Source: Pseudomonas borbori (GTDB lineage Bacteria; Pseudomonadota; Gammaproteobacteria; Pseudomonadales; Pseudomonadaceae). From it: 64,000 nt of DNA. The notes under the pieces were generated by a model. The model had not been told where the DNA came from and made no database searches. It saw nothing but the letters and a program-made list of their open reading frames with translations. Both the position numbers and the translations under genes were made by a program. Each line of letters opens with the position of its first letter. The stretch's first letter is position 1. Positions 27,081 through 35,843 of the stretch are shown here, one piece after another. The stretch lies in assembly GCF_900115555.1 (NCBI RefSeq), contig NZ_FOWX01000025.1, forward strand, positions 22,924-86,923. Reading direction: 5' to 3'.

Positions 27081-28736
27081 ATGCTCTCGCTCAGCCGCTT
27101 CTCCATTGGCGCCAAGCTGCTCATGCTGCCCGCCTTCTTGGTGTTTTCCCTTCTGGTTATCTCGGCAGTCGCTTATCAGGGGTTGTCCAGTCAGCAGGAG
27201 GTCATCGACGAGATGGAGCAGTTGCGGGTCAAGCAATATAAGCAGGCACTGGACATCTCGGCGGCGTCTCAGGCCGCCATGGCCAACGCCTATGCCATGG
27301 TGGTGCGGATTCTCGAGTCGAACGGTGACGCGTCGGCCGAAGAACTGGAAGCTTATCTCGAGGAAATGGAGCTGAGTGTCGAGGAAATGCTCGCGGGGTT
27401 GCGCAAGAGTGCTGCGCAAGAGCGCCTGGGCGAGGATGAGCGCGCGCTCTATCTGGCTTTGCAGGAGCAGGCCACGGTGGTGGCAGGCGGCTTTGCCGAG
27501 CTGAAAAGCATGGCCCTTAGCGATCCGATGCAGGCCGTGTCGATGCTTGGCAATCTGCGCGCCGACTACAATAGCCTGCTCGGGCAATTCGGACGCTTGT
27601 TGATATTGCAGGAAAGCCTGACGACGCAGGCCTTCAGCGACGCGACTCGGGTGGTGCAGAACGTTACCCAGGTGCTGATCGTGACCCTGCTCACAGCAGT
27701 TGGCTTGGCCCTGGTCGTAAGTTTGCTGTTGCGCGCGCACATCATTCGCTCGATTCGCGCCATCGAGCAGGCGTCCATCAAGCTGCGCGATGGAGATTTG
27801 ACCCAGCGCGTGCGAATTGTTGGGCACGATGAGATTGCCCGGACCGCTCAGGCATTCAACGAACTAATCGAGAGCTTCCAGCTCGCCGTTCGGCAGGTGG
27901 CTGGCGTATCGGCTTCGGTGGGTTCGTCGGCAGAGGAGTTGGTGATTACCTCGTCCCAAGTGTCTGACAGTGCTACGAATCAGGCCAAGGCGGTTATCGA
28001 GGTGTCGGCGACGGTCGAGCAGATGAGCGAGGGGGTTGCTTCTATCTCCGCCAATGCCGAGGAGCTGAGGTCTTCTGCGGAGGCCAGTCTGCGGGGAGCG
28101 GAAGCGGGGCACTCGGCCTTGAACCGTCTACTGACGGAAATTGAAAGTGTACGCCTCGCCTTTTCGGCCATCAGCGGCTCGGTGGGGGATTTTGTTGTCA
28201 GCACCTCTGCCATCACTGCCAGCATCAATCAGGTCAAGGAGCTCTCGGCGCAAACCAATCTGCTGGCACTGAATGCGGCAATTGAGGCGGCGCGTGCCGG
28301 CGAAAGTGGCCGAGGCTTTAGCGTGGTTGCCGATGAGGTGCGCAATCTGGCGCAGCGCTCTGCGACTGCGGCAAATTCCATCAACGAGTTGACGCTCAAG
28401 TTGGAAGGCCAGTCGGCAGTCGTAGAGAGGGCCTTGCAGGCAGGCACAGTGGCCTTGGACGGCAGCGATAAGCTGTTGGGCGAGTTGGAGAGCACGCTGC
28501 AGGAGTCCGCGCGTCTGGTCGGTGACTCTACTCGTGGTGTCGACTCGATAGCTATCGCAGTGCGTGAACAGAGCGAGGGCGGGCGGGACATCGCCTCGAA
28601 CGTCGAGCATCTCGCGCGCATGGCTGGAGAGGGGGATGCGATCACGCAGCAGGTATCCAATGCGGTGGTTTCCCTGCGTGAGCTGTCCGAAGAGTTGAAT
28701 CTGGCGGTGAGCCGCTTCCGCTTCGAGACGTTTTGA
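27081..28736 (+). CDS. Methyl-accepting chemotaxis protein
   Basis: About 551 residues. A membrane helix near residues 10-30 is followed by a mostly helical sensor domain of about 160 residues, a second helix (VTQVLIVTLLTAVGLALVVSLLL, about 190-215), HAMP and the cytoplasmic signalling domain with the hairpin tip ALNAAIEAARAGESGRGFSVVADEVRNLAQRS. I chose ATG 27081 because AAAGG lies 7 bases upstream; the in-frame ATG 27066 has no site. It is transcribed alone between the two catabolic halves. By position it may sense terpenoids or their products; the ligand is unknown. Confidence 0.9.
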   Translation: MLSLSRFSIGAKLLMLPAFLVFSLLVISAVAYQGLSSQQEVIDEMEQLRVKQYKQALDISAASQAAMANAYAMVVRILESNGDASAEELEAYLEEMELSVEEMLAGLRKSAAQERLGEDERALYLALQEQATVVAGGFAELKSMALSDPMQAVSMLGNLRADYNSLLGQFGRLLILQESLTTQAFSDATRVVQNVTQVLIVTLLTAVGLALVVSLLLRAHIIRSIRAIEQASIKLRDGDLTQRVRIVGHDEIARTAQAFNELIESFQLAVRQVAGVSASVGSSAEELVITSSQVSDSATNQAKAVIEVSATVEQMSEGVASISANAEELRSSAEASLRGAEAGHSALNRLLTEIESVRLAFSAISGSVGDFVVSTSAITASINQVKELSAQTNLLALNAAIEAARAGESGRGFSVVADEVRNLAQRSATAANSINELTLKLEGQSAVVERALQAGTVALDGSDKLLGELESTLQESARLVGDSTRGVDSIAIAVREQSEGGRDIASNVEHLARMAGEGDAITQQVSNAVVSLRELSEELNLAVSRFRFETF

Positions 28737-28879
28737 CCGCCACTGTACTGAGCCAGGTACGCCGTATGGCGTGTCGAAGCATGCTCTGATGAGGTATTCG
28801 TTCGCGCTCACCAGCGTTACATGAGTGGTTCTCGCCGGTTCGCTGGCGTGAATCTGAGGCGGGTGGCTAGAGTAAAACA

Positions 28880-28904
28880 TGATCTAAAATCGTAAATCTG
28901 TTCA
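28880..28904. promoter_or_regulatory. Variant operator motif, distal site before ditA3
   Basis: TGATCT-N13-TGTTCA. The right half-site is perfect and the left matches 4 of 6. It lies about 200 bases upstream of the ferredoxin ATG and 140 bases after the chemoreceptor stop. Together with the site at 29047 it would give two operators in one intergenic region. Confidence 0.45.
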
Positions 28905-29046
28905 TGTTTATCTGTTTTTATAGGGGTTATAAACCATTGCTTGTCACGCTCTGCTCCGGTTGCGCTGCGAATAACCCGCTAGATCGGCGATGGAATGCCG
29001 GATTTTTGGCCGTTCATCGTGCTTTCGCCTTGTCACACCCAAAATA

Positions 29047-29071
29047 TTTACAAATGTATTAAAAGTGTTCA
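29047..29071 (+). promoter_or_regulatory. Operator/promoter upstream of ditA3 operon
   Basis: TTTACA-N13-TGTTCA. The left half doubles as a -35 element (TTTACA) and CATTAT, 17 bases further, is a possible -10. The flanking run AAAAGTGT followed by a T/A-rich stretch and TTTTGCTG is shared with the site at 38238, so the whole promoter core is conserved. It lies 38 bases from the ferredoxin ATG. Confidence 0.65.
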
Positions 29072-29108
29072 TTATTTTGCTGTGCTGGTCCCTGATAAGG
29101 AGAACAAG

Positions 29109-29339
29109 ATGAGTTCCGAAAAAGCGCGATTCCAAGTGGTAGCCGACCGCAGCCGGTGCTGTGGTTACGGCTTGTGTGCCGCCATCTGTCCGAGTATCTA
29201 CAAGCTGGATGCCGATGGTCTGGTTTATCTGGACGACAAGGTCGTCCCGCCTGAGCTTGAGGAAGAGGCTCGCGAAGGTGCAGCAGCCTGTCCTGCCGAG
29301 GCAATCTGGCTTGAGGACATCACCGCCGAAGGTGACTAA
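29109..29339 (+). CDS. ditA3: 3Fe-4S/4Fe-4S-type ferredoxin of ring dioxygenase
   Basis: 76 residues. Cluster residues are Cys17-x5-Cys23 and Cys61-Pro, with Tyr20 where a 4Fe-4S ferredoxin would have its second Cys; Cys18 and Cys27 are extra. This is the pattern of single-cluster 3Fe-4S or unusual 4Fe-4S ferredoxins, not the 2Fe-2S type normally used by Rieske dioxygenases. The abietane dioxygenase of Pseudomonas abietaniphila is known for such a ferredoxin (DitA3), which is why I use the symbol. It heads an operon with an SDR, extradiol dioxygenase, FAH protein and permease. RBS AAGGAGA. Confidence 0.87.
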   Translation: MSSEKARFQVVADRSRCCGYGLCAAICPSIYKLDADGLVYLDDKVVPPELEEEAREGAAACPAEAIWLEDITAEGD

Positions 29340-29396
29340 GTCTGAGCTGTTCACGAGGCTTCAGGTCGCATTCACAGACAAACGGTGGAGGATGGG

Positions 29397-30158
29397 ATGA
29401 CAGGTCGTTTAGAAGGTAAGGTCGCACTGATCACAGGCACCGGCGGTGGTCAGGGCAGGGTAGCTGCACTGCGTTTCGCCCGAGAAGGTGCCATTGTCGT
29501 GGGCTGCGATTTTAATGCGCAGGCGAATGAGGAAACTGCCGCCTTGCTGCAGGCCGAAGGTCTGCGGTTGTATGGCTACGCCCCCGTTGATCTAGGCGAT
29601 CATGAACAGGCCAAGGCATGGGTCGAGTCCGCCGCCGCAGAGCATGGGCGCATCGATATTCTCTACAATAACGCCTCGGCGGCGCGTTTCGGTGCAGTCA
29701 GCGAGTTCTCCGTCGAGGATTGGCGCTACACCATGCGTAATGAAATCGATCTGCTGTTCTACACCACTAAATACGCATGGAATTACCTCGCCGAGCAGCA
29801 GGGCGTGATTATCAACGTGTCATCGACTGCCGCCTGGGGCGGCTCCAAGGTCGCTGGCATCGCAGCGCATGCCGCTGCCAAAGGGGCGGTAGTTTCCTTC
29901 ACCCGTCAGCTGGCTGTGGAGGGGGCGCCAGTCGGTATTCGCGCGGTCAGCCTGAGTCCTGGATTCATCGCTACACCAGGCACGGCTCCGTTTCTCGAGA
30001 ACCCAGTCGCCCGTGCGGCATTGCTCGATGGCGTGCTCATGGATCGCCCCGGCGAGCCAGAGGAAGTGGTAGCCATGGCAGTGTTCGTGGCTTCCAGTGA
30101 AGCCTCGTTCATCACGGGCTCCGATTTCGTCATCGACGGTGGCCTGCTGGCCGTCTAA
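29397..30158 (+). CDS. ditB: SDR, probable dihydrodiol dehydrogenase
   Basis: About 253 residues, SDR fold with GTGGGQGRV near residue 14, YNNASA, catalytic Ser in VSSTAAW, and ITGSDFVIDGG near the end. The catalytic Tyr position reads His: AAHAAAKGAV, confirmed as a CAT codon, giving H-x3-K in place of Y-x3-K. ATG 29397 has GGAGG 5 bases upstream. It lies between ditA3 and ditC homologues, as expected for the enzyme that re-aromatises the cis-dihydrodiol to the catechol. The symbol is from gene order. Confidence 0.8.
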   Translation: MTGRLEGKVALITGTGGGQGRVAALRFAREGAIVVGCDFNAQANEETAALLQAEGLRLYGYAPVDLGDHEQAKAWVESAAAEHGRIDILYNNASAARFGAVSEFSVEDWRYTMRNEIDLLFYTTKYAWNYLAEQQGVIINVSSTAAWGGSKVAGIAAHAAAKGAVVSFTRQLAVEGAPVGIRAVSLSPGFIATPGTAPFLENPVARAALLDGVLMDRPGEPEEVVAMAVFVASSEASFITGSDFVIDGGLLAV

Positions 30159-30265
30159 GAGATTCGGGCGGCGCTGCCGCCTGGATGGACATATTGCTAT
30201 CGTCCGGGCAGGCCTTAATCGGAGCTTGGGACGAATGAAAATCGAACAAGAACAGGTGAATAGTC

Positions 30266-31207
30266 ATGGACATCATTGGCATTGGCTACATGGGCTTCGA
30301 GACCGCGAACATCGACGCTTGGCGCGAGTACGGCCCGCAGGTGATGGGGTTCGGTATTGGTCGCTCCCCCGAGAGCGATCCGGACTCGCTGTATTTCCGT
30401 ATCGACGACCGCCGTCATCGCTTCGCCTTCCATCCTGGAAAGATCGACCGTATCGCCTACATAGGCTGGGAGGCGATCGGGCGCATGGCGTTCGAGGATG
30501 CCCTGAAGAAGTTCAGTGCCGCTGGGGTCGAGTTCACCCGTGGTGATGCCGAGTTGTGTGAGAAGCGCGGGGTGCGCGAGCTGATTCGCTTCCGCGATCC
30601 GGTCGGCTATCAGCATGAGCTGTTCTATGCGCAGAAGTGGACACCGCGCTCCTTCCAGCCCGGCCGTCCTCATGGCGGCTTCCTGGCAGACGAACGCGGT
30701 GCCGGTCATGTGGTGTTGATCACCCCGGAATATACGCCGGAACTTGAGCACTTCCTCATCGAAGTCATGGGGTTCCGCTGGTACGGTGCTGGTGCGGGTA
30801 AGGGGCGTACGGGGTTCTTCCGCTCCAAGCTCAACAATCACACCAGCCACGATATCGCCTATGGCCACGGGCCTGGTCGCATGGGCGTTCAGCACGTAGG
30901 CATCGTGGTGAACAGCATCCGCGATGTCGGCGAGACCTACGATATCGTGAAGAAACGCGAGCTGCCGATGATGATGACCTTGGGGCAGCATTGCCAGGAC
31001 CCGCATGTATCCTTCTACCACTTCAATCCGTCAGGCTTCGCGTTTGAAACCATTGCCGAGATCGAGCCATGGCAGGGGGACCACTATGAACTCAATCCCG
31101 AGGTGCTGAGCGTCTGGGGACACGAGATGGTTGGGCCTATCCTCGGGCCGAGCGTGCGTACGCCTGAAGAAGTGCTGGACCCGGAATACCTGGCCAACAA
31201 GCGCTGA
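30266..31207 (+). CDS. ditC: Type I extradiol ring-cleavage dioxygenase
   Basis: 313 residues, two VOC domains. Fe(II) ligands His148, His210 and Glu261 and active-site His195, His242 and Tyr251 are all present at BphC-like positions. It should cleave the catechol formed on ring C of the abietane after dioxygenation at C11/C12 (established for the DitC pathway). It has a close paralogue at 18057; the two align without gaps over the first 260 residues, and this one carries a short extra C-terminal tail. Third gene of the ditA3 operon. Confidence 0.9.
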   Translation: MDIIGIGYMGFETANIDAWREYGPQVMGFGIGRSPESDPDSLYFRIDDRRHRFAFHPGKIDRIAYIGWEAIGRMAFEDALKKFSAAGVEFTRGDAELCEKRGVRELIRFRDPVGYQHELFYAQKWTPRSFQPGRPHGGFLADERGAGHVVLITPEYTPELEHFLIEVMGFRWYGAGAGKGRTGFFRSKLNNHTSHDIAYGHGPGRMGVQHVGIVVNSIRDVGETYDIVKKRELPMMMTLGQHCQDPHVSFYHFNPSGFAFETIAEIEPWQGDHYELNPEVLSVWGHEMVGPILGPSVRTPEEVLDPEYLANKR

Positions 31208-31209
31208 GC

Positions 31210-32094
31210 ATGCGCCTGGCACGCGTTGAGGTCGCCGGCGAAGCCTTCTGGGCATTGCTGGCGTCGCCATCCGGACCGCTAAGGCGCATTCGTGCACCTT
31301 TTGCCGAGTGGGTGGCAGCGCTGGCCAGGCAAGGGATTGCGGCGCTGGATCTGGCCGCAGAACCTATCGAGCTGGCGCGCTGCCGGCTGCTGCCGCCACT
31401 TCAGCCTGGTGCCCGGGTGTTTGGCGTTGGCTTGAACTACCTGAGTCATCTACAGCGTCTGGGTAGCGCTGCGCCGGCGCATACCCTGGCGTACCTGAAA
31501 ACAGATTCGACCCTGCTCGGCCCGCTGGACGACATCCAGTACCCGCCGCTGACGGCCGAGCTGGATTACGAAGTCGAACTGGTGGCCATGGTCGCCCGGC
31601 CCTTGCTGGATGAGCCACAGGCGAACAGTTGCCTGCTCGGTTATACGGTTGGCAACGATATCAGTGCGCGCGATGCCGGCCGGCAGATCGGGCGTCTCGA
31701 TCTGCTCACGCAAAAGGCCATGGATCGCACCACGCCACTCGGGCCCTGGATCGTCACGCTCGACGAGCTGGGCGGCACCGGGCAGCCGGCGCTGGAGATG
31801 AGCCTGAGCGTCAATGGCGAGCGCCGCCAACAGGACAATACCCGCAACATGATCTTTCCCGTCGACGAGTTGCTCAACTACCTCGATGCACGCATCGCGC
31901 TGCGCCCCGGCGATTTGCTGTTCACCGGCTCGACTCATGGAGTGGGCCTGGAAAGCGGGCGTTTTCTGGAGCCCGGGGATCTGGTCGAGGCGCACATTCA
32001 GGGCATCGGTCAACTGCGCAACCGCGTCGGCGCGCCACGCCGCTTGCATCCGGCGCGCGAGGTCGGGCGGCTGGGGCTGCCCGCCGGCGAATGA
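31210..32094 (+). CDS. ditD: Fumarylacetoacetate hydrolase family protein
   Basis: 294 residues. FAH-fold metal site E-x-E in LDYEVELV, then GYTVGNDISARD, a long conserved block ending in the region LLFTGSTHGVGLESGRFLEPGDLVEAHIQGIG. The family includes 2-hydroxyhexa-dienoate hydratases, isomerase/decarboxylases of meta-cleavage pathways and FAH hydrolases. It starts 2 bases after the ditC stop and overlaps the permease start by 4 bases, so translation is coupled. Symbol assigned by order only. Confidence 0.8.
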   Translation: MRLARVEVAGEAFWALLASPSGPLRRIRAPFAEWVAALARQGIAALDLAAEPIELARCRLLPPLQPGARVFGVGLNYLSHLQRLGSAAPAHTLAYLKTDSTLLGPLDDIQYPPLTAELDYEVELVAMVARPLLDEPQANSCLLGYTVGNDISARDAGRQIGRLDLLTQKAMDRTTPLGPWIVTLDELGGTGQPALEMSLSVNGERRQQDNTRNMIFPVDELLNYLDARIALRPGDLLFTGSTHGVGLESGRFLEPGDLVEAHIQGIGQLRNRVGAPRRLHPAREVGRLGLPAGE

Positions 32095-33719
32095 CCACGG
32101 ACAAACAAGGTGCCCCGGCGAGCGAAGCGGTGGCGGAGCACGCCTCGTTCTGGGCGCCGCTGCGTCATAAGCTGTTCGTCGGGCTGTGGCTGGCCTGTGC
32201 GCTGACCAACATGGCGATCTGGATGCAGACGGTCGGCGCCGCCTGGATCATGACCCTGTTGTCGGCCTCGCCCTTGATGGTTTCGCTGGTGCAGACCGCG
32301 ATCACCTTGCCGGTGTTCCTGTTCGGCCTCCCGGGCGGGGTGCTCGCCGATCGCATGGACCCGCGCCGCCTGTTGCTGCTTACCCAGTCGGCGATGTTCG
32401 GTGCGGCCGCAGTGCTTTGCCTGCTGGCCTGGTTCGACCTGTTGCAAGCCTGGTCGCTGCTGCTGTTCACCTTCGTTCTTGGCACCGGCAGCGCGCTGGG
32501 CATGACGGCCTGGATGATCACGCTGGTCGGCGTGATCCCGCGCGAGCAGGTGCCGGCGGCAGTATCCCTCAGCGGCATTTCGATCAATGCCACCCGCGCC
32601 CTCGGCCCGGCCCTGGCCGGTGCGATGATAGCCTGGTGGAACAGCGCCTCGGTGTTCCTGGCTATCGCTCTGTGCATGGTCGCGGTGATCGTCTTCATCA
32701 TCTTCCGTCTGCCAGCCAAAGCCCGAGTGGACGGTCTGCCGCCGGAAACGCTGTACGGCGGCATGCGCAGCGGCCTGCGCTATATCCGCCACTCGTCGGT
32801 ATTATCCAGTGCGCTCAAGCAGGTGTTCGTTTTCACTAGTTGCGCCAGCGCGCTCTGGGCGCTGATGCCGCTGGTGGCCAAGAACGAGCTGGGCATGGAC
32901 GCAGGTGGTTACGGCCTGCTGATGGCCTTCATGGGTGCCGGCGCGGTGATGGCCGCTCTCGGCCTGACCAGCGTGTATCGCCGTTTTACCCTGCGCCGGC
33001 TGATCGTCGCGGGTGCCTTTGCTTTCGCGGCGGCAACCCTGGCGGCGGCGCTGTCACACAGCCAGGTGGTGGTCTGCGCGATGCTGCTGCTTGCGGGCAT
33101 GGGCTGGATGGCGGTGAACGCGACCATCTCCACCGTGGTGCAGACCTATGCGGCGAACTGGGTGCGTGCCCGTGTGGCCTCGGTGTACCTGCTGGTGCTC
33201 ATGGGCTCTATGGCCGTGGGCGGCGTGTTGTGGGGCGCGCTGGCGCAGTATCTGGGCCTGGAAGACAGCTTGCTGCTGTCGGCGGCGAGCCTCCTGCTGG
33301 GGTTACTGCTGACCCGCGGAGAAACGATTGCCATGGGCCAGGAAGCGGATTTCGCCGACGCCCAGCAGACCGACAAACTGGTGCTGGCGGGCGAAGTGTC
33401 GCATGGTGAGGGGCCGGTCTGCGTGGAGATCAGCTACCGGGTGGGCGATGGCGAGGGTAAGGAGTTTCTGCGTATCGTCTACGCGGTCGGCCTGTCACGG
33501 CGGCGCAACGGCGCGCAGAACTGGCGACTTTATCGTGACCTCGGCGAAACCGATCACTACGTCGAGCGTTTTATCGTCGAGTCCTGGCTGGATTATCTGC
33601 GTCAGCAAGAGCGCGTGACGTTGGCCGATGAGTCGCTTGAACGTAGCCTGTCCAGGTTTCGTTTCGAGCCTCTGGCCCCCAGGCGTTATGTCTATCAGCC
33701 GCCTGCAGAGGTATTTTGA
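32091..33719 (+). CDS. ditE: MFS permease (PF05977-type)
   Basis: 542 residues. The N-terminal 400 hold eleven or twelve hydrophobic segments in the arrangement of EntS-like/transmembrane-secretion-effector MFS proteins, with GGVLADRMDPRRLLL after helix 2. The last 120 residues are a soluble domain with DHYVERFIVESWLDYLRQQERVT, typical of the longer PF05977 members. ATG 32091 overlaps the FAH stop as ATGA; a longer in-frame extension to 31629 is only a shadow of the FAH gene. The dit cluster of P. abietaniphila carries a permease, DitE, at this place. Direction of transport unknown. Confidence 0.85.
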   Translation: MTTDKQGAPASEAVAEHASFWAPLRHKLFVGLWLACALTNMAIWMQTVGAAWIMTLLSASPLMVSLVQTAITLPVFLFGLPGGVLADRMDPRRLLLLTQSAMFGAAAVLCLLAWFDLLQAWSLLLFTFVLGTGSALGMTAWMITLVGVIPREQVPAAVSLSGISINATRALGPALAGAMIAWWNSASVFLAIALCMVAVIVFIIFRLPAKARVDGLPPETLYGGMRSGLRYIRHSSVLSSALKQVFVFTSCASALWALMPLVAKNELGMDAGGYGLLMAFMGAGAVMAALGLTSVYRRFTLRRLIVAGAFAFAAATLAAALSHSQVVVCAMLLLAGMGWMAVNATISTVVQTYAANWVRARVASVYLLVLMGSMAVGGVLWGALAQYLGLEDSLLLSAASLLLGLLLTRGETIAMGQEADFADAQQTDKLVLAGEVSHGEGPVCVEISYRVGDGEGKEFLRIVYAVGLSRRRNGAQNWRLYRDLGETDHYVERFIVESWLDYLRQQERVTLADESLERSLSRFRFEPLAPRRYVYQPPAEVF

Positions 33720-33827
33720 GCGAAATGTGGTGCGCGGCATAAAGTCTCCATATTAAATTTGTCGCACTACGTTGTTCTCGGTATAGAATTGCGTTCTGGC
33801 TCCCGCTACGTTAATCCGAGAAATTTT

Positions 33828-34622
33828 ATGGACAGCACCGACGTTGTAGACCTCAATGATGCTCGCAAGGCTGCCGGCGCCGTGACTGTCAAGCCGGTCG
33901 CCAACGCGATTCGCATCCTCCGCCACCTGAGTCAGGTCGGAACGCCTGAGCGTTCGGTGGACATTGCCCGCCGTCTATCGATCAACCCAAGCACCTGCTT
34001 CAACATCCTGCGGACGTTGGTGATGGAGGATGTGGTCGATTTCAACCCCATGTCGAAGCGTTATTCGGCGGGGCTAGGGCTGGCCCGGCTAGTCGAGCAA
34101 CTGGTCACCCAAGGACAGCGCGTGCAACTGGCAATACCACTGCTGCAGAACCTGGCAGCGCGACTCCGGGTGACGGTGACCCTGTGGCGGCGTATAGGAT
34201 CGGATCGCATTGTGATCGTGAGTTCGGCCGCTAGCCCCACCGATGTGCGTATCGACATGGCGGAGGGCCAGCGCCTGCCGATGTTGATGGGCGCAAGCGG
34301 CAGGTTGTTTGCCACTCAGATGGACCTGGATGATCCAGAAATTCGAGCAGGCTTCGAAGGGATTCGCTGGGCGCGACCCTTGTCCTTCGAAACCTACTGC
34401 GAGGAAGTGCGTCTGGCTGCGAAACGCGGTTGGGCGCTGGACGATGGCCACTTTTCAGTCGGTATCCTGGCGGTCGCCGCGCCCGTCTATTCGCCCTCGG
34501 GCTCCATCGACTTTACCGTGTCGGCCGTTTTGTTCCGCGGTCAGCGCGATGAAGAGGGGATCAAGGTATTGGGCGAAGCGCTTGTCGAGTTCTGCTCCGA
34601 GCTTGGCAGTGTGCTGTTCTGA
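33828..34622 (+). CDS. ditR: IclR-family transcriptional regulator
   Basis: About 264 residues. N-terminal winged helix (NAIRILRHLSQVGTPERSVDIARRLSINPSTCFNILRTLVMEDVV, about residues 24-70), then the IclR effector domain with GRLFATQMDL and a C-terminal GILAVAAPVYSPSGSIDFTVSA. ATG 33828 is preceded by CCGAG; the reading frame opens upstream at 33759 but without family similarity. It lies 108 bases after the permease. DitR of P. abietaniphila is an IclR-type activator of the abietane dioxygenase genes (established knowledge). Confidence 0.88.
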   Translation: MDSTDVVDLNDARKAAGAVTVKPVANAIRILRHLSQVGTPERSVDIARRLSINPSTCFNILRTLVMEDVVDFNPMSKRYSAGLGLARLVEQLVTQGQRVQLAIPLLQNLAARLRVTVTLWRRIGSDRIVIVSSAASPTDVRIDMAEGQRLPMLMGASGRLFATQMDLDDPEIRAGFEGIRWARPLSFETYCEEVRLAAKRGWALDDGHFSVGILAVAAPVYSPSGSIDFTVSAVLFRGQRDEEGIKVLGEALVEFCSELGSVLF

Positions 34623-34642
34623 GGGGCGGTGGCTGCCCCCTC
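34621..34642. terminator. GC hairpin between convergent ditR and ditF
   Basis: GAGGGG (34621-34626) pairs with CCCCTC (34637-34642) and is followed by TTGCTGTT. It lies in the 27 bases between two convergent stop codons. Probably a short bidirectional terminator. Confidence 0.45.
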
Positions 34643-34649
34643 TTGCTGT

Positions 34650-35843
34650 TCACTCCCTGACCAACAACAGACTGCCGCCCAGCGGGCCGCCCCCGGCCGC
34701 CACGGTGGCGACGCGGTGCTCGGCGGTCTGCCGTCCTTCCGCGCGGCCCCACAGTTGCAGGCAGGCTTCGTGGACGTAGCCTAGGCCGTGGGTTCGCCCC
34801 CCAGACAGTTGACCGCCATTGGTGTTGATCGGCAGGTCGCCGTCCAAGGCAATTCGCTGCCCCCCTTCGACGAAGGCGCCGCTCTGGCCCACAGGGCAAA
34901 GCCCCAGCGCTTCCAGCCAGATCATGGTCAGAATCGAGAAACCGTCATATAGCTGGGCCGAATCGACGTCGCTCGGCGTGTAGTCGGTGCGCGCCCACAT
35001 CATCCGGCCCACATCGAACGCCGCCATCTCGGTCAGCGAGATCTGATCCCATGACCAGGGCTGGTTGAGCGCTGCGCCGATCGCCTCGATGCGGATCGGC
35101 GGCTGGCGCGTGTCCCGCGCGGCATCCCTGCGTGACAGGACAATGGCGGTCGAGGCGTCGCAGTGCACGTCACAATCGAACATCCGCAGCGGCGTGGAAA
35201 TCATCCGCGACTGCATGTAGTCGTCCATCGACATTGGCGTGCGGTAGATGGCCTTCGGGTTGCGCATCGCGTTTCGCCGGCAGGTCAGGGCGATTTGCGC
35301 GAGTTGCTCTGCTTGCGTGCCATATTCGTGAAAATGCCGTTGCGCATACAGGGCCATCAAGTTGATGCCCGACAGCACGTTGAACGGCGTGAACCATTGC
35401 CAGGAATAGCTGCTGTCGCGGCCCTGGGTCTTGTTACTCAGCGCACCGGCCTGCTTGTTATGGACGCGTGCTGACGCCTCGGTAATGGTGCGGAACACCA
35501 GCACGTGGTTGCACAGCCCTGCAGCAATGGCCATGGCGCCATTGATCACCCCCGCAAGCGGGCCAGGACCCTCGTAGCCTCCACCAAACCAGTTGACGTT
35601 CAACCCCAGGGCGCTCTTCAGTGCGCTGGGGCCGACCGGCGAGAAGGGGTCGCCGTTATTGTTGTCGCCCGGCCAGCATGCCACGCCATCGATGTCGCTA
35701 CGCTCGAGTCCGGCATCGGCGACGGCTTCCAGGCAGGCATCGACGGTTAGGCGCATGGCCGATTTCGACGATGGGCGGCCCACTTCGGACTGGCCGATGC
35801 CGGTGATGGCGACCTCTTTTTCATAGCGATGATCGAACATCAT
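34650..35843 (-). CDS. ditF: Thiolase-like lipid-transfer (SCP-x/Ltp2-type) protein
   Basis: 397 residues, thiolase fold of the SCP2/lipid-transfer group: EVAITGIGQSEVG at the N-terminus, VDACLEAVADAGLERSDIDGV, and NTNGGQLSGGRTHGLGYVHEACLQLWG late. The segment where thiolases carry the nucleophilic Cys reads FGGGYEGPGPLAGVINGAMAIAAG, with Tyr and no Cys. Together with the DUF35 partner directly upstream this resembles Ltp2-ChsH2-type aldolases of steroid side-chain degradation. ATG 35843 overlaps the DUF35 stop (ATGA). The frame extends 5' to 36104 only as a shadow. Symbol ditF by order. Confidence 0.85.
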   Translation of the reverse strand: MMFDHRYEKEVAITGIGQSEVGRPSSKSAMRLTVDACLEAVADAGLERSDIDGVACWPGDNNNGDPFSPVGPSALKSALGLNVNWFGGGYEGPGPLAGVINGAMAIAAGLCNHVLVFRTITEASARVHNKQAGALSNKTQGRDSSYSWQWFTPFNVLSGINLMALYAQRHFHEYGTQAEQLAQIALTCRRNAMRNPKAIYRTPMSMDDYMQSRMISTPLRMFDCDVHCDASTAIVLSRRDAARDTRQPPIRIEAIGAALNQPWSWDQISLTEMAAFDVGRMMWARTDYTPSDVDSAQLYDGFSILTMIWLEALGLCPVGQSGAFVEGGQRIALDGDLPINTNGGQLSGGRTHGLGYVHEACLQLWGRAEGRQTAEHRVATVAAGGGPLGGSLLLVRE

